Shown: piece by piece, positions 1 through 5,733 of the stretch | Numbering within the stretch: the stretch's first letter is position 1 | Layout: every line of letters begins with the position of its first letter | Notes under the pieces: generated by a model | What the model was told of the DNA's origin: nothing | The model's database searches: none | The model's input: only the letters and a program-made list of their open reading frames with translations | Origin: Paracoccaceae bacterium | Lineage (GTDB): Bacteria; Pseudomonadota; Alphaproteobacteria; Rhodobacterales; Rhodobacteraceae | DNA: 5,733 bases | NCBI GenBank assembly: GCA_007134805.1 | Contig: SLKB01000049.1 | Location: 1-5,733 of the forward strand | Reading direction: 5' to 3' | Made by a program: the position numbers and the translations under genes

Positions 1-1257
1 AACAATCCCGGCGGGTATTCCAACCCGGATTACGACGCCCTCTATGACGCGCAGGGCGCCGAGTTCGATATCGATGCGCGGCGCGACATCGTCCATGAGA
101 TGCAGGATCTCTACATGGGAGATGTGCCCGTCGTGATCCTGTTTCACCGCGATGAGGTCGTGGCCTACAATAACACTGCCTTCACCAACATGAACGCGAT
201 GGCAGGTGAAGGGCTCTATTCGGAATGGGTGCCGATGGAGGCCGAGCCCGTGGGCGACCGCCGTACCCTGCGCATCGGTGGCCCGCAAGAGCCCGACAAC
301 GTGAACCCGCTCGCCTCGACCAGTGTGTGGGGCTGGAAATGGATGCGGCTGTACTATGACCGGCTGGTGCGCCTTTCCCCGGACGTCGAGCCGCTGCCAT
401 GGGCAGCCGAAACCGTCGAGGCGGTCGATGACGTGACGGTCGACGTCACCCTGCGCGAAGGCATGACCTTCCATGACGGCGAGTCGCTGACGGCCGAAGA
501 TGTGGCCTTCACCTTCGACTACTACATGAACAGCGAATACAGCTATTTCAATTCCTACCTCGCCCCGATCGAGTCGGTCGAAGTGACGGGCGATCTGTCG
601 GTGCGCTTCAATCTGACCGAGCCCTCGGCGCCCTTTGCGACGATCACGCTCAGCCAGATCCCGATCCTGCCGCAACACATCTGGTCAGAGATCGAGAACC
701 CGCAGGACCTGACGCCTGATCAGATCCCGACGGTCGGCTCCGGTCCCTTCGTGTTCGACCGCTATGACCGTGGCGAGTTCATGTCGCTGACCACGTATCA
801 GGATCATTTCCACGCCGAGAATATCGCAGTGGACGGGGTGGAGTTCCAGATCTTCGCCGATGCCGAAGGGGTGTTCACCGGGCTTCAGACCGGGCAGATC
901 GACATGACCGCCTGGCGGATGGAACCGGGGCAGATCCCGCTGGCCGAGGACAATGAGGATCTCACCGTCGTCTCGGTGCCGGATTTCGGCTATTTCCACA
1001 TGACCTTCAACCTGCGGCGCGAGCCTTTCGATGATCGTGCCGTCCGCCGCGCGCTGACCATGGCGATGGACCGCGAACGCATGGTCAATGTGCTGCTCGA
1101 CGGGCGCGGCGAGGTCGGCACGACCGTGATCGCACCGGTCAATGCCTTCTGGCACAATCCTTTCGTGGAGCGGTTCGAGTTCGACATGGATGCCGCGAGG
1201 GCCGAGCTGGAAGAGGCCGGCTACAGCTGGGACAGCGACGGGCGGCTGCAGCGCTGA
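1..1257 (+). CDS. Family-5 (Dpp/Opp-type) ABC substrate-binding protein, rearranged/tandem, 5' end missing
   Basis: This is the periplasmic solute receptor of the importer. The frame is open from base 1, so the true start and signal peptide lie upstream; ATG 100 is internal. In window codon numbering, residues 1-68 look like the C-terminal end of an SBP_bac_5 protein: GYSNPDYDALYDAQ, then a charged helix ending HEMQDLY, then DVPVVILFHRDEVVAYN. After a linker (about 69-85) a second SBP begins: TLRIGG and NVNPLAST (about 89-105), FHDGESLTAEDVAF (157-170), GSGPF (246-250) and FNLRREPFDDRAVRRAL (336-352). It stops at residue 418 in EEAGYSWDSDGRLQR, where a normal protein still has its C-terminal lobe. 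There is no signal sequence between the two parts, so the second can be exported only as part of this chain. It is either a full SBP plus a truncated copy or a circular permutant. The ligand cannot be deduced. Family assignment is firm; architecture is inference. Confidence 0.9.
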   Translation, partial: NNPGGYSNPDYDALYDAQGAEFDIDARRDIVHEMQDLYMGDVPVVILFHRDEVVAYNNTAFTNMNAMAGEGLYSEWVPMEAEPVGDRRTLRIGGPQEPDNVNPLASTSVWGWKWMRLYYDRLVRLSPDVEPLPWAAETVEAVDDVTVDVTLREGMTFHDGESLTAEDVAFTFDYYMNSEYSYFNSYLAPIESVEVTGDLSVRFNLTEPSAPFATITLSQIPILPQHIWSEIENPQDLTPDQIPTVGSGPFVFDRYDRGEFMSLTTYQDHFHAENIAVDGVEFQIFADAEGVFTGLQTGQIDMTAWRMEPGQIPLAEDNEDLTVVSVPDFGYFHMTFNLRREPFDDRAVRRALTMAMDRERMVNVLLDGRGEVGTTVIAPVNAFWHNPFVERFEFDMDAARAELEEAGYSWDSDGRLQR

Positions 1258-1272
1258 GCCGCGCCGCCCCCT

Positions 1273-1313
1273 GCCCTGCCGCGCGACATCGCCGCGGCAG
1301 GGCCCTGAGTTTT
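1273..1313 (+). terminator. GC-rich stem-loop with short T-run after the binding-protein gene
   Basis: A perfect 11-bp inverted repeat (GCCCTGCCGCG at 1273-1283, CGCGGCAGGGC at 1293-1303) encloses a 9-nt loop, 15 nt after the binding-protein stop codon. A run of only four T (1310-1313) follows, separated from the stem by six bases. This is weaker than a textbook intrinsic terminator. It more probably acts as a partial terminator or a 3'-end mRNA stabiliser that leaves more binding-protein message than permease message, as is usual in binding-protein-dependent importers. The stem is seen directly; the role is inferred. Confidence 0.55.
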
Positions 1314-1325
1314 CACATCCCCGCC

Positions 1326-1331
1326 GAAGGA
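1326..1331 (+). promoter_or_regulatory. Ribosome binding site that decides the DppB-like permease start
   Basis: GAAGGA matches the anti-Shine-Dalgarno sequence over AAGGA. It lies only 1 nt before ATG 1333 but 7 nt before the in-frame ATG 1339. The normal spacing is therefore met by 1339, which is taken as the start. Starting at 1333 would add only Met-Ala. Confidence 0.6.
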
Positions 1332-1338
1332 TATGGCG

Positions 1339-2316
1339 ATGTCCCGCCGCACCTATCTGATCAAGCGTGTCCTGCAGGCGATCTTCTCGCTGTGGATCAT
1401 TGCGACGATCCTGTTCTTCCTGTTCCGCATGGGTCTGCCAGATCCCACGGCCGCCCTGATCACCGAAGGCCTGAATGCCGAGCAGCGCGCAGCCGTGCGT
1501 GCGCAATTCGGCCTCGAGGATCCGCTCTGGCGGCAATACGTGCTGTTCCTGACCAATGCCGTGCAGGGCGAGTTCGGCACCTCGTTCAGCTACCGCGCGC
1601 CCGTGGCCGAGATTGTCTGGGAGCGGCTTGGCAACACCATGGTCCTGATGCTCTGCGCAATCGTGCTCGCCTATGCGATCGGGGTGCCGCTGGGGGCATG
1701 GCTGAGCTGGCGGCGCGGCTCACGCACGGACACTGTCGGGATCTTCTTCGGGCTGATGTTCCGTTCGGCACCGATGTTCTGGACCGGCATGATCGCGATC
1801 CTGATCTTCGGGGTGGGGCTGTCGATCTTCCCGACCTCGGGCATGCGCACCCTGCCCTATGATGCGGACGGGTTCTGGGACAAGATCCTGACACTCGACT
1901 TCCTGTGGCACGCGATCATGCCAGTGCTGATCGTCGCGCTCTATTATCTGGGCTCGCCGCTTCTGATCATGCGCAACACCATGCTCGAGGTCTATGGCGA
2001 GGATTTCATCGAGATGGCCCGCGCCAAGGGCCTGCCCGAGCGTGACATCCTCTACAAGCACGCCGCGCGCAACGCGCTTCTGCCAGTGGTGACACAGCTT
2101 GCTGTCACGATCGGGCTCGCGGCCGGCGGGCAGGTGGTGGTCGAGGTGGTCTTCTCCTGGCCCGGGCTCGGGCGCGAGATCCTCAACGCGGTGCGAACAT
2201 CGGATTTCCCGTTGGCACAGGCGAGTTTCCTCATCATGGCGGCCTTCGTGATCACGCTCAATCTGCTGGTCGATATCCTCTATACCACGCTTGACCCGAG
2301 GGTGAGTTTCCGATGA
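1339..2316 (+). CDS. DppB/OppB-like ABC transporter inner-membrane permease
   Basis: This is one of the two membrane subunits forming the translocation path. It has 325 residues from ATG 1339 (327 from ATG 1333), normal for DppB. The N-terminus SRRTYLIKR leads into TM1 (about 8-28). A periplasmic segment follows with the family features LPDP, AVRAQFGLEDPLWRQY and GEFGTSF. Further hydrophobic segments lie at about 98-120, 135-162, 188-208, 245-270 and 290-315. The cytoplasmic EAA loop, which couples to the ATPase, is clear: EDFIEMARAKGLPERDILY at about 222-240, followed by HAARNALLPVVTQL. The C-terminus DILYTTLDPRVSFR is the canonical ending. The stop overlaps the next start by 4 nt (ATGA), indicating coupled translation with the DppC-like subunit. 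Unlike its partner, this subunit carries no inserted domain. Exact helix borders are estimates by eye and the transported substrate is unknown. Confidence 0.95.
   Translation: MSRRTYLIKRVLQAIFSLWIIATILFFLFRMGLPDPTAALITEGLNAEQRAAVRAQFGLEDPLWRQYVLFLTNAVQGEFGTSFSYRAPVAEIVWERLGNTMVLMLCAIVLAYAIGVPLGAWLSWRRGSRTDTVGIFFGLMFRSAPMFWTGMIAILIFGVGLSIFPTSGMRTLPYDADGFWDKILTLDFLWHAIMPVLIVALYYLGSPLLIMRNTMLEVYGEDFIEMARAKGLPERDILYKHAARNALLPVVTQLAVTIGLAAGGQVVVEVVFSWPGLGREILNAVRTSDFPLAQASFLIMAAFVITLNLLVDILYTTLDPRVSFR
2298..2306 (+). promoter_or_regulatory. Ribosome binding site for the DppC-like permease
   Basis: The purine-rich GAGGGTGAG lies inside the last codons of the DppB-like gene, 6 nt before ATG 2313. 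It supports this start at the ATGA stop/start overlap. Confidence 0.55.
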
Positions 2317-4031
2317 CCCTACCCCCTGTTCTCCGCGCGGCGGCGGGGCCGCTTCGGCTGATGATGCAAGACCGGCTGGCCGTGATCGGGATGTGCGTGC
2401 TCGGGCTGATCATTGCCATGGCGCTGTTCGCCCCGATCCTGTCACCCCACGATCCGCGCCATATCAACGAGATCGAGGATGGGTCGGTCCTTGCGCGCGG
2501 AGCCGACGGCTGGGAGCTGCGCGAGAGCCTTGGCCCGCTCGCACTGAACGATGCTGTCGAACTGGGCGGCGATGCGATCATTGTCGGGCGCGGCGGAACT
2601 GTCTGGACGCGCACGGGCGCGCAGGACTGGACACAGTCTGATGTCGCGACCGAGGTCGACCTGCACGCGGTCGATCTGACGCCTGCGGGGCGCACCGTCA
2701 TTGTCGGATCTGCAGGCACGATCCTCTTGCGCACAGGCACCGAATGGCGGTTGATCCCCGCCCCCGAGGCGGAACTGCGCGGCGTCGCCTGGCTTGATGA
2801 GTCGCGCGCGCTGATCACCGGCACGCGCGAGCAGATCTGGCTGCTTGACGCCGATGACGGCACGCTTGCCGAGATCGACAGCCCGGTGGGGCGCGGCTTC
2901 CCGCTGAATTCGGTCGCGCGCGACGCGGATGGAACCGCGCTGATCGTGGGCGAACGCGGTCTCGCGATCCGCTACGACCCGGATACCGGAACGGCGGAGT
3001 TGGAACGCATCGGCTCCAGCCGCGACCTCAACCATATTCATATCGCGCCGGGGGGCGCGGCGCTGGTGGTGGGCGAGCGCGGCACCTTGCTGCGCCGCGA
3101 TTCCGCCACTGGCGACTGGAGCAGCGACGCAGCCCCCGACACACGGGCGCTGCGGGCCGGCTGGATCGATGACGAGGGCCGCGCCATCGCTGCGGGGCGC
3201 AACGGGATCATCATGGAATGGGACGGTGCTGCATGGGGCATCGTGCCCACCGAAAGCGAGCGACACCTGCGCGCGCTGCTGGTGACCGATGACGCGTGGC
3301 TCGCGCTCGGGTCGGACCGGTTTGTCACCCGCCTCGCCCCGCCCTCGCGCGAGCATTGGTTCGGCACCGACCATCTGGGGCGTGACCTGTTCAGCCAGAA
3401 TGTGCATGGCAGCCAGATCGCGCTGCTGGTGGGCTTTCTCGGTGCGACCCTCGTGGTGCTGATCGGCACCAATGTGGGGCTGATCGCGGGGTATTATCGC
3501 GGGCGCACCGAGACGATCCTGATGCGCACGGTCGATGTGATGTACGGGATCCCGTTCGAGCCCTTCGCGCTGATCCTCGTGCTGCTCTTTCAGCCCTCGC
3601 TGACCATCGTGATCCTTGCCGTGTCGCTTCTGACCTGGCGCACGGTTGCGCGGCTGATCCGCAGCCAGGTGCTGTCCCTGCGCGAACGGCCCTTCGTCAA
3701 GGCGGCGCGCGTCGCGGGTGCCTCGGATCTGCGGATCATGTATCTGCACATCTTTCCGAACGTGCTGCCGCTGGTCTTTCTCGAACTCGCGATCATCGTG
3801 GGCGTCAGTATCATCGCTGAGGCGACGCTGAGCTTTCTTGGCCTCGGGCCGCCGCAATCGATCAGCTGGGGCGGCATCCTGCATGACGCGCGGCTCTCGG
3901 GCGCATGGCGGACCGCATGGTGGTGGAACCTGCCGCCGGGGATCTTCATCATGATTACGGTGCTGTCGGTGTTCTTCATCTCGCGCTCGCTGGAAGTGGT
4001 CGCCAATCCAAGACTGAGGGCACGGCAATGA
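2313..4031 (+). CDS. DppC/OppC-like permease with a large periplasmic beta-propeller insertion
   Basis: This is the second membrane subunit of the importer, 572 residues against a usual length near 280-310. Residues 1-20 are the cytoplasmic N-terminus, TM1 spans about 21-42, and the canonical SPHDP (44-48) follows. Then about 287 extra residues (55-341) form repeated beta-strand units resembling a YCF48/BNR-like propeller. The DppC sequence resumes at APPSREHWFGTDHLGRDLFS (342-361) with the usual TM2 (about 368-393), TM3/TM4 (about 415-441), EAA loop (ERPFVKAARVAGASDLRI, 458-475), IIAEATLSFLGLG (500-512), SWGGIL (518-523) and a last TM (about 541-560). By family topology (N-terminus in, first loop out) the insert faces the periplasm, where the binding protein docks. 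The frame is continuous and both flanks are canonical, so this is an in-frame insertion, not a misjoined ORF. It overlaps both neighbours by 4 nt. Permease identity is sure; propeller fold is likely; insert function is unknown. Confidence 0.95.
   Translation: MTLPPVLRAAAGPLRLMMQDRLAVIGMCVLGLIIAMALFAPILSPHDPRHINEIEDGSVLARGADGWELRESLGPLALNDAVELGGDAIIVGRGGTVWTRTGAQDWTQSDVATEVDLHAVDLTPAGRTVIVGSAGTILLRTGTEWRLIPAPEAELRGVAWLDESRALITGTREQIWLLDADDGTLAEIDSPVGRGFPLNSVARDADGTALIVGERGLAIRYDPDTGTAELERIGSSRDLNHIHIAPGGAALVVGERGTLLRRDSATGDWSSDAAPDTRALRAGWIDDEGRAIAAGRNGIIMEWDGAAWGIVPTESERHLRALLVTDDAWLALGSDRFVTRLAPPSREHWFGTDHLGRDLFSQNVHGSQIALLVGFLGATLVVLIGTNVGLIAGYYRGRTETILMRTVDVMYGIPFEPFALILVLLFQPSLTIVILAVSLLTWRTVARLIRSQVLSLRERPFVKAARVAGASDLRIMYLHIFPNVLPLVFLELAIIVGVSIIAEATLSFLGLGPPQSISWGGILHDARLSGAWRTAWWWNLPPGIFIMITVLSVFFISRSLEVVANPRLRARQ
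2475..3335 (+). other. Inserted repeat domain, probable seven-bladed YCF48/BNR-like propeller
   Basis: Residues 55-341 of the DppC-like permease hold units of about 40 residues with the pattern 'small, hydrophobic, VG-x-x-G-T-hydrophobic, charged, turn, W, ..., L-x-x-V/A-hydrophobic'. Core strands are IIVGRGGTVWTR (89-100), VIVGSAGTILLR (129-140), ALITGTREQIWLL (166-178), ALIVGERGLAIR (209-220), ALVVGERGTLLRR (250-262) and AIAAGRNGIIMEW (291-303). The turn tryptophans W67, W106, W145, W269 and W308 recur at equivalent places. A partial unit at the start (SVLARGADGWELR, 58-70) and one at the end (AWLALGSDRFVTRL, 328-341) could form one split blade, giving seven in total with a closed ring. The repeats are visible directly; fold and blade count are inferred. 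No cysteine pairs, catalytic motif or known ligand site were recognised in it. Confidence 0.75.
4016..4020 (+). promoter_or_regulatory. Ribosome binding site for the fused ATPase
   Basis: GAGGG lies 7 nt before ATG 4028, inside the end of the DppC-like gene. The alternative in-frame ATG 4037 has AAGGA only 1 nt upstream, too close to serve, so 4028 is preferred. Confidence 0.55.
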
Positions 4032-5733
4032 AGGACATGACAACGCAAACCCTGCTCGATGTGCGCGACCTGGCGATCCATTACCGCACGGGCGCGGGTC
4101 CGGTACAGGCGGTCGATGGCATCGATTTTTCGGTTGCACCAGGCGAAGCGCTGGGCCTTGTCGGCGAGTCCGGCTGCGGCAAGACCACGGCTGCGAAAGC
4201 AATGCTGAAACTTCTGCCACCCAATGGCGAGATCCCGCGCGGGCGCATCGATTTCGCTGGCCGCGACCTGGTGCCGCTGACCGGCGAGGACATGCGCCGC
4301 GTGCGCTGGAAGGAAATCGCCTGGATCAGCCAGGCCGCGATGAACGCGCTCGACCCGGTTTACCGGGTGGGCGACCAGATCCTCGAGGCGATGCAGGCGC
4401 ATATCCGCATCGACCGCGCCGAGGGATGGGCGCAGGCCGAAGACCTTTTTCGTGCCGTGGGCCTGGATCCCTCGCGCCTGCGCGCCTACCCGCATGAGAT
4501 GTCGGGGGGCATGAAACAGCGCGCGGTGATCGCCATGGCCATGGCGCTGCGGCCGCAATTGCTGATCGCGGATGAGCCGACCACCGCGCTTGATGTGGTG
4601 ACGCAAGCCCAGATCCTGTCGCGCCTCGCCCGGCTGCGGCGCGAGCGGGGCATGGCGCTCTTGTTCATCACGCATGACATCTCGGTCGTGGTGCAGACCT
4701 GCGACCGCGTCGCGGTGATGTATGGCGGCAAGATCATGGAAACCGGCCCGGTGCGCGAGGTGTTCGGCCAGCCCTTCCACCCCTACACGATGGGCCTGAC
4801 CAACGCCTTCCCCACGCTTGAAGGCGCGCAGCGCGAGCTGATCTCGATCCCGGGGACGCCCCCCAATCTGCTCGACCCGCCGAAGGGCTGCCGCTTTGCC
4901 GAACGCTGCCCCTTTGCCACCGACCGCTGCCGCGCGGAAGAGCCTGCGCAGCACGAGGTCGGTCCGGGGCGCTACACGGCCTGCCACTATCCCGACCGCG
5001 TCGAGGAATTCCGCCGCGTCGCCGCGACCAATGACGCCTGGGCCGAGGTCGGCCTTCGGTTGAACGAAACAATCGTCTCGGTCACCCGGCGCGCGCACGT
5101 CCAGAGCGCGGAGGTGCTCCAGGTCGAGGGGCTGGTCAAGCATTTCCCGATCTCGGGCGGGTTTTTCGGGCGCTCGGACACCAAGGTGCACGCGGTCGAC
5201 GGGATCGACCTGACGCTGCAAGAGGGCGAGATCCTGGGCCTTGCGGGCGAATCCGGTTCGGGCAAGACCACGACGGGCGAGATGCTGGTGCGGCTCCAGG
5301 AACCCACCGACGGGCGCATCCTGTCGGAGGGCGCGGATATCGCGCATCTGAAAGGGACCTCGCTGAAGGCGTTCCGCAGGCGCGCGCAGATGGTCTTTCA
5401 GGACCCCTACCAGACGCTGAACCCGCGCTTCACGATCCAGGATATCGTGGGCGAGCCGTTGACGATCCACGGCCTCGCCAAGGGCGCCGAGAAACGTGCC
5501 CGCGTCGTGCAGGCGCTGGAGCGCGCAGGCCTCAAACCCGCCGACACCTACATGACACGCTTCCCGCATGAGTTGTCGGGCGGCCAGCGCCAGCGCGTGG
5601 CGATCGCGCGGGCCATCGTGCTCGAGCCGCGCTTCATCGTCGCCGATGAACCGGTCTCGATGCTCGATGTGTCGATCCGTGCGGGGGTGTTGAACCTGAT
5701 GCGCTATTTCCGCGACGAGATGGGAATTTCCTT
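4028..5733 (+). CDS. Fused DppD-DppF-type ABC transporter ATPase (two nucleotide-binding domains), 3' end missing
   Basis: This is the cytoplasmic motor of the importer, carrying both ATPase domains in one chain; 568 codons are visible and the frame is open at the window end. Domain 1 (about 8-255) has Walker A GESGCGKTT (46-54), Q-loop Q102, signature MSGGMKQR (158-165), Walker B LLIADEP (178-184) with E183, and H-loop H216. An OppD/DppD C-terminal extension follows (GTPPNLLDPP from 276), with four cysteines C288, C294, C301 and C319 in the spacing associated with the iron-sulfur site of that family. After a linker (about 323-362), domain 2 resembles DppF: FPISGGFFGRS (373-383), Walker A GESGSGKTT (407-415), Q458, signature LSGGQRQR (516-523), and Walker B FIVADEP with D540 and E541. 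It ends before its H-loop. The start overlaps the permease stop (ATGA). All visible catalytic motifs are intact. Similar fused ATPases (YejF, GsiA) are well known. Confidence 0.96.
   Translation, partial: MKDMTTQTLLDVRDLAIHYRTGAGPVQAVDGIDFSVAPGEALGLVGESGCGKTTAAKAMLKLLPPNGEIPRGRIDFAGRDLVPLTGEDMRRVRWKEIAWISQAAMNALDPVYRVGDQILEAMQAHIRIDRAEGWAQAEDLFRAVGLDPSRLRAYPHEMSGGMKQRAVIAMAMALRPQLLIADEPTTALDVVTQAQILSRLARLRRERGMALLFITHDISVVVQTCDRVAVMYGGKIMETGPVREVFGQPFHPYTMGLTNAFPTLEGAQRELISIPGTPPNLLDPPKGCRFAERCPFATDRCRAEEPAQHEVGPGRYTACHYPDRVEEFRRVAATNDAWAEVGLRLNETIVSVTRRAHVQSAEVLQVEGLVKHFPISGGFFGRSDTKVHAVDGIDLTLQEGEILGLAGESGSGKTTTGEMLVRLQEPTDGRILSEGADIAHLKGTSLKAFRRRAQMVFQDPYQTLNPRFTIQDIVGEPLTIHGLAKGAEKRARVVQALERAGLKPADTYMTRFPHELSGGQRQRVAIARAIVLEPRFIVADEPVSMLDVSIRAGVLNLMRYFRDEMGIS

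Noticed and set aside
100..102. ATG 100 as start of the binding protein
   Set aside because: The same frame is open back to base 1 and encodes conserved SBP sequence (NNPGGYSNPDYDALYD) there. A start at 100 would cut a helix and leave no signal peptide.
1255..1338. Frameshift at the SBP stop hiding a C-terminal lobe downstream
   Set aside because: The following 81 nt contain a hairpin, a T-run and the next gene's ribosome binding site, and the permease starts at once. There is no room for the roughly 150-200 missing residues in any frame.
1258..1338. Internal promoter for the permease genes
   Set aside because: No convincing -35/-10 pair was seen in this short GC-rich spacer, so readthrough from the SBP gene is more likely.
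685..1536. Open frame on the minus strand crossing the SBP end and the permease start
   Set aside because: It spans the intergenic hairpin and two well-supported + strand genes and has no recognisable protein family.
2475..3335. Propeller region as a separate gene wrongly joined to the permease
   Set aside because: The frame is continuous, there is no internal ribosome binding site or signal peptide, and canonical DppC sequence resumes exactly after it. TM1 before it would be orphaned otherwise.
2442..4220. Long open frame on the minus strand (592 codons)
   Set aside because: It lies opposite the whole DppC-like gene and the ATPase start, with low-complexity Arg/His/Asp/Gln-rich translation and no domain. 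It is a shadow of the GC-rich coding strand.
3590..5569. Long open frame on the minus strand (659 codons)
   Set aside because: It is antisense to conserved permease and ATPase motifs on the + strand, and its translation is rich in Arg, His, Asp and Gln with no recognisable domain. Long antisense frames are expected from the codon bias of GC-rich genes.
1..5733. CRISPR array, tRNA/rRNA gene, insertion sequence or att site
   Set aside because: No direct-repeat/spacer pattern, RNA gene signature, transposase or terminal inverted repeats were seen. Apart from the 81-nt spacer the window is fully coding.

Overview
The window is one stretch of a GC-rich, densely coding bacterial chromosome. Codon use, the Shine-Dalgarno sites and the protein style suggest a proteobacterium, probably an alphaproteobacterium of the Rhodobacterales type. 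That assignment is inference, since no rRNA or marker gene is present. All real genes lie on the + strand and form one operon for a peptide/nickel-type (Dpp/Opp) ABC importer. The layout is: a substrate-binding protein cut at its 5' end (1-1257); an 81-nt spacer with a strong GC hairpin (1258-1338); a DppB-like permease (1339-2316); a DppC-like permease with a very large extra domain (2313-4031); and a fused two-domain ATPase cut at its 3' end (4028-5733). The last two junctions are 4-nt ATGA overlaps, so the permeases and ATPase are probably translationally coupled.

Two proteins do not have the normal family architecture, and both changes affect the periplasmic side. First, the DppC-like permease is 572 residues instead of the usual roughly 280-310. 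About 287 residues (55-341) sit between transmembrane helix 1 and the conserved GTDHLGRD motif. They consist of seven roughly 40-residue beta-sheet repeats of the YCF48/BNR-like propeller kind, including split first and last repeats that could close a ring. Canonical DppC sequence resumes immediately on both sides. Second, the binding-protein chain has its domains in the wrong order: it shows the end of a family-5 substrate-binding protein, then about 17 linker residues, then the beginning of another one. It stops where the C-terminal lobe should begin. It is therefore either a tandem SBP with a truncated second copy or a circular permutant; the missing upstream sequence would decide.

In the expected mechanism, the binding protein captures a solute (peptide, opine, metal chelate or similar; not deducible here) and docks on the two permeases, and the two ATPase halves drive transport. 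Both ATPase halves show complete consensus motifs as far as they are visible, and both permeases keep their EAA coupling loops, so the system looks functional rather than decayed. A propeller built into the permease next to the docking site of a rearranged binding protein is the most interesting feature. I know of no characterised importer of this layout.
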